DNA of 64,000 bases, taken from the NCBI GenBank assembly GCA_038150465.1, contig JAYOTP010000002.1, positions 1 to 64,000 on the forward strand, written 5' to 3'. Of the stretch, positions 1 through 7,778 are shown piece after piece. This stretch comes from RFXV01 sp038150465 (GTDB taxonomy: Bacteria > Bacteroidota > Bacteroidia > Flavobacteriales > Schleiferiaceae). The notes under the pieces were generated by a model, which did not search any database, was not told the origin of the DNA, and saw only the letters and a program-made list of their open reading frames with translations. Each line of letters opens with the position of its first letter. The first letter of the stretch is position 1. The translations under genes were made by a program, and so were the position numbers.

Positions 1-11
1 GCCGGGTTTTG

Positions 12-93
12 TGCGGATGAGAGGACTCGAACCTCCATGTCCGAAGACACTACCGCCTGAAGATAGCGCGTCTACCAATTTCGCCACATCCGC
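12..93 (-). tRNA. tRNA-Leu (anticodon CAG)
   Basis: Read on the minus strand, the acceptor arms GCGGATG and CATCCGC pair perfectly and are followed by discriminator A. The anticodon stem CTATC/GGTAG encloses the loop TTCAGGC, so the anticodon is CAG and the tRNA reads CUG codons. A long variable arm (TGTC TTCG GACA) marks it as a class II tRNA, as expected for leucine. The T-loop TTCGAGT is canonical. No CCA is encoded after the discriminator base, so it must be added after transcription. A perfect -7 promoter element lies just upstream on the same strand. Confidence 0.95.
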
Positions 94-103
94 AGAAGGA
101 CGG

Positions 104-111
104 CAAAAGTA
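104..111 (-). promoter_or_regulatory. Bacteroidota -7 element for tRNA-Leu
   Basis: TACTTTTG on the minus strand matches the Bacteroidota -7 consensus TAnnTTTG exactly. It ends 10 bp before the 5' end of the tRNA, a fitting distance for transcription to start a few bases before the mature tRNA. I see no clear TTTG -33 element at the usual 19-bp spacing. Confidence 0.5.
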
Positions 112-177
112 TGATATATCTCCGAGGCAGTATGTGCTTTTTATGATCTGTTCCGATCGCATTGCCGGATCCATTTG

Positions 178-192
178 GCTAATTATATTAGC
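178..192. promoter_or_regulatory. 15-bp palindrome, candidate operator of the LexA-type repressor
   Basis: GCTAATTATATTAGC is a perfect inverted repeat, with 6-bp arms GCTAAT/ATTAGC around a TAT centre. It lies 18 bp upstream of the ATG of the XRE/S24 regulator. A TTTG that could be a -33 element immediately precedes it, at 174-177. This is where an autoregulatory operator would be expected for a LexA/CI-type repressor. Operator function is inferred; the inverted repeat is seen directly. Confidence 0.45.
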
Positions 193-210
193 AAAGCCAA
201 TTTTATTGTC

Positions 211-1002
211 ATGCTCAAGGAACACATCAAAACACACAGAAAGCGTCTTTCGCTCACTCAGAGCGAGTTGGCGAGTCAATTGGGGGTCAAGAGAAGCGCG
301 GTGGGCGCCTACGAGGAAGGGCGTGCGGAACCGCGCTTGCCCGTGCTCTCCGCCATGGCTCAGCTTTTTGGTTGCAGCATGGACGAGTTGGTCCACGGCT
401 CCTCGGGGGGTGGTTCTCCCCAGGTGGATCTCCAGGGGCGCAGACTCCGGGTGTTGCCGGTCGTGGTCGATCCTCAGGACGGAGAAGAGCGCATCAGCCT
501 GGTGCACGAGAAGGCAGCTGCCGGATACACTCAGGGCCACAGCGATACAGAATTCATCAGCCGCTTGCCACACTTCCGGATGCCATTCATAGAGCTCTCG
601 CCCAAGCGTTCGTACCGGGTCTTTCAGATCCAGGGAGACAGCATGCTCCCGGTTGCCTCGGGTTCGTACATCATGTGTGAGTACCTGGCCGACTGGACGG
701 ATATTCTGGACGGAGCCTGTCATGTGGTGGTGACACGCGACGAGGGCATCGTCTACAAAAGACTGTACAGTGACCTCTCAGAAAAAGGATCATTGCGCCT
801 GTGTTCGGACAACCCTGATTATGCGGCCTATACCCTGGCGGCGAATGATATCCAGGAGATATGGAAGGCTCGTGGCTTTGTGAGTTTCCGTCTGCCTGAG
901 CCTCAGATATCCGACCCCATGCATCGGATGGGAAAAGTGCTCCATGAGATCAGGGAAGATGTGCACGAGATCCGCAGCCGAATGGACGGACTACAAGCCT
1001 GA
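211..1002 (+). CDS. LexA/CI-type transcriptional repressor (XRE HTH + S24 peptidase-like)
   Basis: This 263-aa protein has an N-terminal XRE helix-turn-helix (about residues 5-60) and a C-terminal S24 (LexA/UmuD) domain (about 95-225). The self-cleavage machinery looks intact: an Ala104-Gly105 bond within KAAAGYTQG, the nucleophile Ser144 in GDSM, and Lys183 in VYKRL. The Ala-Ser (40) and Ser-Lys (39) spacings are close to those of E. coli LexA. A charged helical tail (237-263) follows. I chose the ATG at 211; an upstream in-frame TTG at 175 would place the palindrome at 178-192 inside the gene. It heads an operon with SRAP, DnaE2-like and DinB genes, so it is probably their damage-responsive repressor. 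This is inferred from family and context. Confidence 0.85.
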   Translation: MLKEHIKTHRKRLSLTQSELASQLGVKRSAVGAYEEGRAEPRLPVLSAMAQLFGCSMDELVHGSSGGGSPQVDLQGRRLRVLPVVVDPQDGEERISLVHEKAAAGYTQGHSDTEFISRLPHFRMPFIELSPKRSYRVFQIQGDSMLPVASGSYIMCEYLADWTDILDGACHVVVTRDEGIVYKRLYSDLSEKGSLRLCSDNPDYAAYTLAANDIQEIWKARGFVSFRLPEPQISDPMHRMGKVLHEIREDVHEIRSRMDGLQA

Positions 1003-1008
1003 GGGGTC

Positions 1009-1830
1009 ATGTGCGGAAGGTATACCACAGTAAGCCGCATCGAGGCGATGGAGCATCGCTTTGAAGCGCGTTTTGAGAAGCCCGGACTCTACATGCCCAA
1101 CCCCAATCTGTCGCCTGGAGAGCGGGCGCCCATCATCACTTCCGACCGACCGGAGGTCATCCAGTTCTTTCGGTTTGGCATGACTCCTTTTTGGGCGAAG
1201 AAGCGGATGTATCTGATCAATGCCCGAAAGGAAGGCGATCACAACCGAGCCAATGCCCCTTCCTATTCAGGTGCAGCGGGCATATTGCAGAAGCCTTCGT
1301 TCAGGAAGCCCATTCGTTCTCAGCGCTGTTTGGTACTTGCAGATGGATTCATTGAAGGTCCTGAGAAGGAAAAGCTCAGGAAACCTTACTATGTGCACCT
1401 TCAGGGTGCATCGGCCCTGTTTGCCATGGCGGGCATCTGGGACCACTGGGCCGATCCGGCGACGGGGGAGATCATCTACAGTTTCTCCGTTCTGACCACC
1501 ACTGCGGGTCCGCTGCTGCAGAAGATCGGACACCATCGGTCGCCCATTGTTCTTCCGGAGGAGATGGAGCGCGAGTGGATCGATCCCGATCGAAAGGCAG
1601 ATGAATTGCTCGCTCGGCTGGGCCCAATCGCTCAGGCCATGAATGCCTGGCCGATCTCCGCTGAGATCAGAAGCCCAGCTCGCAAGGACCTGAGTTTACT
1701 GGAACCCATCGGAGATCCCGTATACCGCCAATCGGAGTACCGTGTAGTGGAAGACCTGCGTCTGCAGGGCATGGGACACACCTCTGCCCGCATCCGAAGG
1801 AGAAAAGAGGAGGAGCAGGGAGGGAAATGA
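1009..1830 (+). CDS. SRAP/HMCES (YedK-family) abasic-site processing protein
   Basis: SRAP proteins shield abasic sites in single-stranded DNA by forming a thiazolidine crosslink through Cys2. This 273-aa protein starts MCGRY, so Cys2 is exposed once the initiator Met is removed. Asn71 (INARK), Glu116 (ADGFIEG) and His175 (GHHRSP) match the other conserved active-site positions of YedK. The glutamate context is GFIEG instead of the more common GFYEW. The start is 6 bp after the regulator stop and is preceded by a GAGGGG purine stretch. Its place between a LexA-type repressor and two translesion polymerases fits a role in abasic-site tolerance. It is unlikely to be a protease despite the legacy name SOS response-associated peptidase. 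Confidence 0.93.
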   Translation: MCGRYTTVSRIEAMEHRFEARFEKPGLYMPNPNLSPGERAPIITSDRPEVIQFFRFGMTPFWAKKRMYLINARKEGDHNRANAPSYSGAAGILQKPSFRKPIRSQRCLVLADGFIEGPEKEKLRKPYYVHLQGASALFAMAGIWDHWADPATGEIIYSFSVLTTTAGPLLQKIGHHRSPIVLPEEMEREWIDPDRKADELLARLGPIAQAMNAWPISAEIRSPARKDLSLLEPIGDPVYRQSEYRVVEDLRLQGMGHTSARIRRRKEEEQGGK

Positions 1831-1883
1831 AGCTTCGGTTCCATCATCGGACGGATCATCTGAACAGCTAAGGCTTTTGTCGA

Positions 1884-4877
1884 ATGTTGCTTAACACGCA
1901 CAGCTATTTCAGTCTGCGCTACGGCTTGCTGTCCCCTGTTGAATTGCTTCAGCAGCTTTCCCAGGATGGTTGGCAGGCCGCTGCACTGACCGATATCAAC
2001 AGCAGTTCGGCAGCGATGGATTTCGTTCGTCTGTCCGCCAAATACGGGATACGCCCCGTTCTGGGCATCGATTTCCGAAATGGAGTGGAGCAGAAATATG
2101 TAGGGATCGCCCGGAGCAACGAAGGTTTTTACGCATTGAATCGGCATCTGAGTGCGCACCTTCACGCAGGAATCCCCTTTGATCAGGCGCCGGTCGATCG
2201 GGATGTGTTCGTTGTTCATCCTCTTCACAGCCTTTCGACAGATGCATCGGTCTTGAGCAACGAGAATGCATTCATAGGGATCTCCCTCCGCGATCTGAGT
2301 GCGCTGCGGATGGAACGGATCGATTGGCCCAAAGAGCGGATGGTCCTTCTGCACTCGTGCAGCTTTCGACATAAGAAAGACCACAACACCCATCGTTTGT
2401 TGCGGGCCATTGAGCGCAACTGCCTGCTCAGCAAGCTGCCCAAAGAAGAGTGTGCCCTGGCTTCAGATCGCTTCATCTCCCAGGACGAGCTCTGCGCGCA
2501 GCTCAGTGAATTTCCCTGGCTGATCGATCAGACACGATCGCTGCTCGAGCGTTGTGGGGTGTGCTTTGAATTCGGTCGGGCAGACAGGAACCACAACCTG
2601 AAGAGCTATACCGGGAACGAGGCGCTTGATTACCGCCTGATGAAGCACATCTGCTATGGCAACCTGCGCTATCGTTACCCCGATGCGGACAAGCAGGTGT
2701 TGTCTCGTCTGCAGAAGGAATTGGAGATCATCCGGCAGAAAAAGTTCGTTTCCTATTTCCTGATCAACTGGTGCATTGTCAAGTACGCCCGGAGCAGGGG
2801 ATATTTTTATGTGGGGCGGGGGAGTGGCGCCAACAGCATCGTGGCCTACCTGATGCGTATCACGGACGTGGACCCCGTAGAGCTGGACCTCTACTTTGAG
2901 CGCTTCATCAATTTGTATCGGGCCAATCCACCGGACTTTGATATCGATTTTTCCTGGACCGACCGGGACGACATCATCCGCTTCATCTTCGATCGCTTTC
3001 CTCACGTGAGTCTTTTGGGTGCCTATGTCACCTTTCAGTACCGTGCGGTCGTCCGTGAACTGGGAAAGGTCTTCGGGCTTCCCAAACGGGAGATCGATCG
3101 GTTGGCTGCCGGGAATGTGGATGTCGCTCAGCTTGACGAGACCGCTCAACTGGTCTTTCGCTACGGAAAACGAATACAGGATATGCCCAATTATATCAGT
3201 ATACACGCAGGGGGCATCCTGATCACAGACCGTCCGATCCATTGCTTCACGGCCACATTTCTCCCGCCCAAGGGATTTCCCACTGCTCAATTCGATATGG
3301 TGGTTGCCGAGGACGTATCCATCTACAAGTTTGATATACTGAGTCAGCGCGGCTTGGGCAAGATCAGGGATGCACTGCAGTTGATCCGCGAGAACCAGCC
3401 GGAACAGGAGCTTCCGGACATCCACGACATCCGTCCGTTCAAGGAAGATCCCAGGATCAGAGAAATGCTTCGCGAAGGCCGGGCCATCGGGTGTTTCTAT
3501 GTGGAGTCGCCTGCAATGCGTGTATTGATGCGCAAGCTGCAGGTAGACGAGTACCTCGGTCTGGTCGCCGCCAGTTCGGTCATCCGTCCAGGTGTTGCAC
3601 GCTCAGGAATGATGCGCGAATACATTTTGCGCTATCGCTTTCCAGAGCGCAGAGAGGACGCGCATCCGGTGATGCGCGACATCATGCCCGACACCTTTGG
3701 TGTGATGGTCTACCAGGAAGATGTGATCAAAGTGGCCCACTATTTTGCGGGGCTCAGCCTGGCTGAGGCCGATGTGCTGAGGCGCGGGATGTCTGGAAAG
3801 TTTCGGGGCAGAGAAGAGTTTGAGCGTGCGCGCATGCGTTTTTTTGAGCGCTGTCGGCAGAAGGGCTATGCAGAACAGCTGACCTCCGAGGTGTGGCGGC
3901 AGGTGGAGAGTTTTGCCGGATATGCATTTGCCAAGGGGCACTCCGCTTCATACGCTGTGGAGAGTTATCAAAGCCTTTACCTCAAAGCGCATTTTCCCCT
4001 GGAGTATATGGTGGCCACAGTCAATAATGGCGGTGGGTTCTACAGCGTTGAGCTCTATCTGCATGAGGCGAGAATGCTCGGCGCTGCCATTGAGGCGCCC
4101 TGTGTGAATCAAAGCGGGGAATTGTGTTCCATTGAAGGTTCTGTGATCCGTTTGGGACTGGGCATGATCAAGGGCTTGGAGCGCGATCTGCTTGTCCGCT
4201 TGCTGGAAGAGCGTGCAGCTCAGGGATGCTACGCCTCTGTTCAGGATCTTGTTCGCCGGGTTCCCTGCAGTCTGGAACAGATGCGTTTGCTGGTTCGGAT
4301 CGGAGCACTTCGCTTCACGGGGAAGAACAAGAAGGAGCTGATGTGGGAAGTACATCTGCTTCTGGGGGTACCGCTCAAGCCATTTCGGCCGAAGACCTTG
4401 TTCGATCCGCCTCTGCGCCCATTCCGTCTGCCGGAACTCGATCGGGAGGCCAAGGAAGATGCCTATGATCAGATCGAATTGCTGGGCTTTCCACTTTGCG
4501 ACTTATTCTTGCTCTATGAAGCAGAAGGAGAGGGTGTTGCATCCTCTGACTTAAAGTCTTTTATAGGAAAGGAGGTGCAGGTGTGGGGCTATCTGGTCAC
4601 AGCCAAGCAGACGCGTACAGCTCAGGGAAAGCCCATGATGTTCGGAAACTTTCTCGATCGGGATGGCTTGTTCATCGACACCGTTCATTTTCCCGAAGCC
4701 GCAAGAAAGTGGCCCTTTCGGGGAAAAGGCATCTACCGCATCCATGGAAAGGTGATCGAGGAGTTCGGTTGCTGCAGCATTGATGTACAAAGCATGAAGA
4801 AAGCGCCCATGCATCCCGATCCGCGCTATGCCGACATCAAGCGTAAGCTCCCGGCTAAAAAGATCGAGTGGGCATGA
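1884..4877 (+). CDS. Error-prone DNA polymerase III alpha-like subunit (DnaE2-type)
   Basis: This 997-aa C-family polymerase is shorter than a replicative DnaE (about 1,160 aa). Polymerase aspartates are present: Asp353 and Asp355 in PDFDIDF (350-356) and Asp484 in YKFDILS. An OB-fold-like segment sits near the C-terminus (about residues 890-970), and the tau-binding C-terminal domain of replicative DnaE appears to be missing. The N-terminal PHP domain is degraded: the usual HxH metal motif reads Asn4-Thr5-His6, and TDH reads Thr-Asp37-Ile38. It therefore probably lacks PHP-based proofreading. The gene follows SRAP by 53 bp and overlaps dinB, which supports a translesion role. No ImuA or ImuB gene is nearby. 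Confidence 0.88.
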   Translation: MLLNTHSYFSLRYGLLSPVELLQQLSQDGWQAAALTDINSSSAAMDFVRLSAKYGIRPVLGIDFRNGVEQKYVGIARSNEGFYALNRHLSAHLHAGIPFDQAPVDRDVFVVHPLHSLSTDASVLSNENAFIGISLRDLSALRMERIDWPKERMVLLHSCSFRHKKDHNTHRLLRAIERNCLLSKLPKEECALASDRFISQDELCAQLSEFPWLIDQTRSLLERCGVCFEFGRADRNHNLKSYTGNEALDYRLMKHICYGNLRYRYPDADKQVLSRLQKELEIIRQKKFVSYFLINWCIVKYARSRGYFYVGRGSGANSIVAYLMRITDVDPVELDLYFERFINLYRANPPDFDIDFSWTDRDDIIRFIFDRFPHVSLLGAYVTFQYRAVVRELGKVFGLPKREIDRLAAGNVDVAQLDETAQLVFRYGKRIQDMPNYISIHAGGILITDRPIHCFTATFLPPKGFPTAQFDMVVAEDVSIYKFDILSQRGLGKIRDALQLIRENQPEQELPDIHDIRPFKEDPRIREMLREGRAIGCFYVESPAMRVLMRKLQVDEYLGLVAASSVIRPGVARSGMMREYILRYRFPERREDAHPVMRDIMPDTFGVMVYQEDVIKVAHYFAGLSLAEADVLRRGMSGKFRGREEFERARMRFFERCRQKGYAEQLTSEVWRQVESFAGYAFAKGHSASYAVESYQSLYLKAHFPLEYMVATVNNGGGFYSVELYLHEARMLGAAIEAPCVNQSGELCSIEGSVIRLGLGMIKGLERDLLVRLLEERAAQGCYASVQDLVRRVPCSLEQMRLLVRIGALRFTGKNKKELMWEVHLLLGVPLKPFRPKTLFDPPLRPFRLPELDREAKEDAYDQIELLGFPLCDLFLLYEAEGEGVASSDLKSFIGKEVQVWGYLVTAKQTRTAQGKPMMFGNFLDRDGLFIDTVHFPEAARKWPFRGKGIYRIHGKVIEEFGCCSIDVQSMKKAPMHPDPRYADIKRKLPAKKIEWA

Positions 4878-6094
4878 ATCCGGAAGACCGTCAGATCGTT
4901 CACATGGACCTGGACAGTTTCTTTGTCTCGGTCGAGCGTTTGCTGGACAGCCGTCTGAACGGTCGTCCCATTCTGATCGGAGGGACCAGCAGCAGGGGAG
5001 TGGTGGCCGCCTGCAGTTACGAGGCCAGGGATTTTGGTGTCCATTCGGCGATGCCGATGAAAATGGCTCGGCAACTGTGTCCGGAGGCGGTCGTCCTGAG
5101 AGGCAACAGCGCAACCTACAGCAAGCATTCCCAGTGGGTGACAGAGATCATTCGCGATGCCGCACCCTTGTTCGAGAAGACATCCATTGATGAGTTCTAT
5201 CTCGATTTTTCGGGTATGGAGCAATTCTTCGGGGTCTACCGTTATGCCGGTGAATTGCGTCAACGTATTCTCAAGGAGACCGGACTGCCCATTTCATTCG
5301 GTCTTTCAGTCAACAAGACCGTGTCCAAGGTGGCCACGGGGGAGGCCAAGCCCAACAATCAGATGCGTATAGAGCAGGGGAGGGAACGCAGTTTTCTCGC
5401 TCCTCTTTCTGTGCAGAAGATCCCCATGGTGGGGGAAAAGACCTATCAGACCCTCTGTGACCTCGGGGTCCGCAAGGTGAAGACGCTTCAGGAGATGCCT
5501 GTCGATCTGATGGAACAAGTGATGGGCAGGAACGGAAAGTTGCTTTGGGAGAAGGCCAACGGCGTCGACCGAAGCCCGGTCATTGCTTTTCAGGAGCGCA
5601 AATCCATATCCACGGAGCGCACCTTTGATCGCGACACCATCGACACCCACCGTTTGAAAGGGATCCTGACCGCCATGACGGAGAATCTGGCCTTTCAGCT
5701 CAGGCGGGGCAACAAGCTCACGGCCTGCGTGGCTTTGAAAATACGCTTCTCAGACTTCGAGACCCACAGTCTGCAAAGGCGCATTCCCTATACGGCGGCG
5801 GACCACCAATTGATCCCATTGGTCCAGGATCTCTTCGCCCGCTGCTACAATCGACGTTTGTTGGTTCGGCTGATCGGCGTTCGCTTCAGTGAATTGGTAG
5901 GGGGTGGGCATCAGATCGATCTCTTCGAAGACAGTGAAGAGCAAATGAGGCTGTATCAGGCCATGGACAATATGCGCGTTCGCTACGGAGACCGTTCTGT
6001 GATCAGGGCTTCCGGGATGGATGCCCGGACGATCGGAAGGGGAAACCCATTCAATGGCGAGCCTCCGCCCTTACTGGCCAACAGAAGACAGTGA
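4874..6094 (+). CDS. dinB: Y-family DNA polymerase IV (DinB)
   Basis: This 406-aa translesion polymerase carries out error-prone bypass of DNA lesions. The catalytic acidic residues are Asp12 (HMDLDSFF) and Asp106-Glu107 (SIDEFYLD). Fingers, thumb and little-finger regions follow at normal length. A clamp-binding motif, QIDLF, lies near the C-terminus, so the protein should dock on the beta clamp; ImuB-type proteins, by contrast, lack the catalytic carboxylates. The ATG at 4874 overlaps the dnaE2 stop as ATGA, so the two polymerases are translationally coupled; a GTG at 4868 is the alternative start. The stop lies 5 bp from the stop of a convergent gene. Confidence 0.95.
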   Translation: MNPEDRQIVHMDLDSFFVSVERLLDSRLNGRPILIGGTSSRGVVAACSYEARDFGVHSAMPMKMARQLCPEAVVLRGNSATYSKHSQWVTEIIRDAAPLFEKTSIDEFYLDFSGMEQFFGVYRYAGELRQRILKETGLPISFGLSVNKTVSKVATGEAKPNNQMRIEQGRERSFLAPLSVQKIPMVGEKTYQTLCDLGVRKVKTLQEMPVDLMEQVMGRNGKLLWEKANGVDRSPVIAFQERKSISTERTFDRDTIDTHRLKGILTAMTENLAFQLRRGNKLTACVALKIRFSDFETHSLQRRIPYTAADHQLIPLVQDLFARCYNRRLLVRLIGVRFSELVGGGHQIDLFEDSEEQMRLYQAMDNMRVRYGDRSVIRASGMDARTIGRGNPFNGEPPPLLANRRQ

Positions 6095-6099
6095 GCTAC

Positions 6100-7746
6100 T
6101 CAATCAATAAGGAGGATGCGCTCCCGAACAGCGAAGGAGTTGTTCCAGAGATGGAGTATGTAGAACGAAGCCGGTACTTCATGGAGATCCAACTCAATGC
6201 TTCCCGCATATCCATGTACTTTTCCCGACATCACGATAAGGCCGCGCACATCGGTGAGCTGATACTCCACCAAGCCGTTTCCAATTCCCGGGTGTTCCAG
6301 ATATACCGTGCCCTTTGAAGGATTGGGATAAACGACGTATTCATTCCTCTCGAACGTCTCTGAACTCAATGCACTCAACTGAAAACGCGCAGTATCCGTC
6401 TGCTGGCAATCGTTGCTCACAATAAGACTGACCGTATAGAAGAGGCCCGGTACGGCGTAGGTGTGGACGATGTTGGCTCCACCAGGGCTGGAATTCCCGT
6501 CGCCAAAATCCCAGAAATAGTCCGATGCACCCACGGAGGAAGAACCATTGAACTGAATGACCATACCAGAAGGGGAGGAGGAGATCAGCGTGTAGGTCCA
6601 GGATGCCGTTGGTTTGGAACAGCTCTCGATGAGTTCTGTGCGGGACAAGGTGGTGCCGCATTTCGTGGAAACACTCAGGGTCACGGCGTATTGTCCGGGA
6701 ACTGAATAACTGTGTATGACTGTCTTTCCTGTATCCGAGCTACCGTCACCAAAATCCCAGGTGTAATCAACTCCCGGAAGGACAGTGGTGGACAGCGCAG
6801 AGAAGCTGATCCCTGACGCACTTCTCTGAAAGGAGAAGTTTGAAAGGGCCGTGTCGCAGATGGTCGCGCGGAGCAGGGCAGTATCCTGTTGTCCGCAGTC
6901 GTCGGTCGTTGTAAGTAGCACGTCGTATTCGCCCGGGCCGCTATAGGTATGAACACCCGACTTGAGGCTGGAGTTATTGCCGTCCCCAAAATTCCATGCA
7001 TAGTTCAGGAAAATCCCGGTGCTGCCTGAGGCGTCGTAGGCCAGGGAATAGGGGAATGTGTTGTTTATGGACTGAACCTGCTGGGCAAAAGGTGCAGGAC
7101 AGTTGCGGGGATTGTCAATGCGCACATCGTCGATCGCGATATCTGCCAATCCATTGCCAGGGCTACTGCTGTTTCTCCAGGCAATGAAAATAAATGCCAC
7201 TGTACTTCCGGCGTATTGTGAAAGCGGAACGGTCACTTTCTCCCATCGATTTGGCTTGGGGCCGCTGGAATTATAGATGCTGCCAAACCAAAAGCCATTG
7301 ACGACGATCTGCACACTGAAATCGCGGATGTCCGATCCGTACTGATGTTTGTAGAAGCTGAGTTCCGGATTGGAGAGCGTGTCGAGATCGATGTAAGGCG
7401 TAATGACTTTTGCACGGTCCTGAGAGTAGTTGCTGGCCTCAGCATACAGGTATTGGCCATTGCCTGTCGTGTGATCGCCAGAGGGTCCGGAGAAAAGACT
7501 GGGCGTCAGGCCGCTTCCTGTTCCCCAGAAATATTGGGTAGTGCCATTGCCGGCCAATTCAGGAGGAGTGACATTCCAGTTGCTATCAAGCGAACCATTC
7601 AGATTGTTCCCTCCAATGCCGGGAACGAAGTTTAACGAATCAAAGTTTTCGTGATACGGCGCCGTAAAATCTGGGGTCACTTGTGCATTGAGGTGGTCAG
7701 CGCCCATCAATGAACAACACAGTAGAAAACCAATACGTCTGGACAT
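6100..7746 (-). CDS. Secreted T9SS protein with three PKD domains
   Basis: This 548-aa surface or secreted protein begins with a signal peptide (MSRRIGFLLCCSLMG...NAQ), which sets the start at 7746; the frame is open further upstream. A MAM-like/choice-of-anchor region (about 30-200) begins with the YHENFDSL pattern. Three PKD domains follow, marked by WNFGDGN, WDFGDGS and WDFGDGN. The C-terminus has the type A T9SS sorting signature (VYPNPSKG, then TDVRG and a GxY-like end). It lies 32 bp downstream of the beta-barrel gene and is probably the last gene of the ECF sigma operon. An adhesive or matrix role is usual for PKD proteins, but no ligand can be inferred. Confidence 0.85.
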   Translation of the reverse strand: MSRRIGFLLCCSLMGADHLNAQVTPDFTAPYHENFDSLNFVPGIGGNNLNGSLDSNWNVTPPELAGNGTTQYFWGTGSGLTPSLFSGPSGDHTTGNGQYLYAEASNYSQDRAKVITPYIDLDTLSNPELSFYKHQYGSDIRDFSVQIVVNGFWFGSIYNSSGPKPNRWEKVTVPLSQYAGSTVAFIFIAWRNSSSPGNGLADIAIDDVRIDNPRNCPAPFAQQVQSINNTFPYSLAYDASGSTGIFLNYAWNFGDGNNSSLKSGVHTYSGPGEYDVLLTTTDDCGQQDTALLRATICDTALSNFSFQRSASGISFSALSTTVLPGVDYTWDFGDGSSDTGKTVIHSYSVPGQYAVTLSVSTKCGTTLSRTELIESCSKPTASWTYTLISSSPSGMVIQFNGSSSVGASDYFWDFGDGNSSPGGANIVHTYAVPGLFYTVSLIVSNDCQQTDTARFQLSALSSETFERNEYVVYPNPSKGTVYLEHPGIGNGLVEYQLTDVRGLIVMSGKVHGYAGSIELDLHEVPASFYILHLWNNSFAVRERILLID

Positions 7747-7778
7747 CACTATTAATAACCTAACAACGCCCCTTTGGT

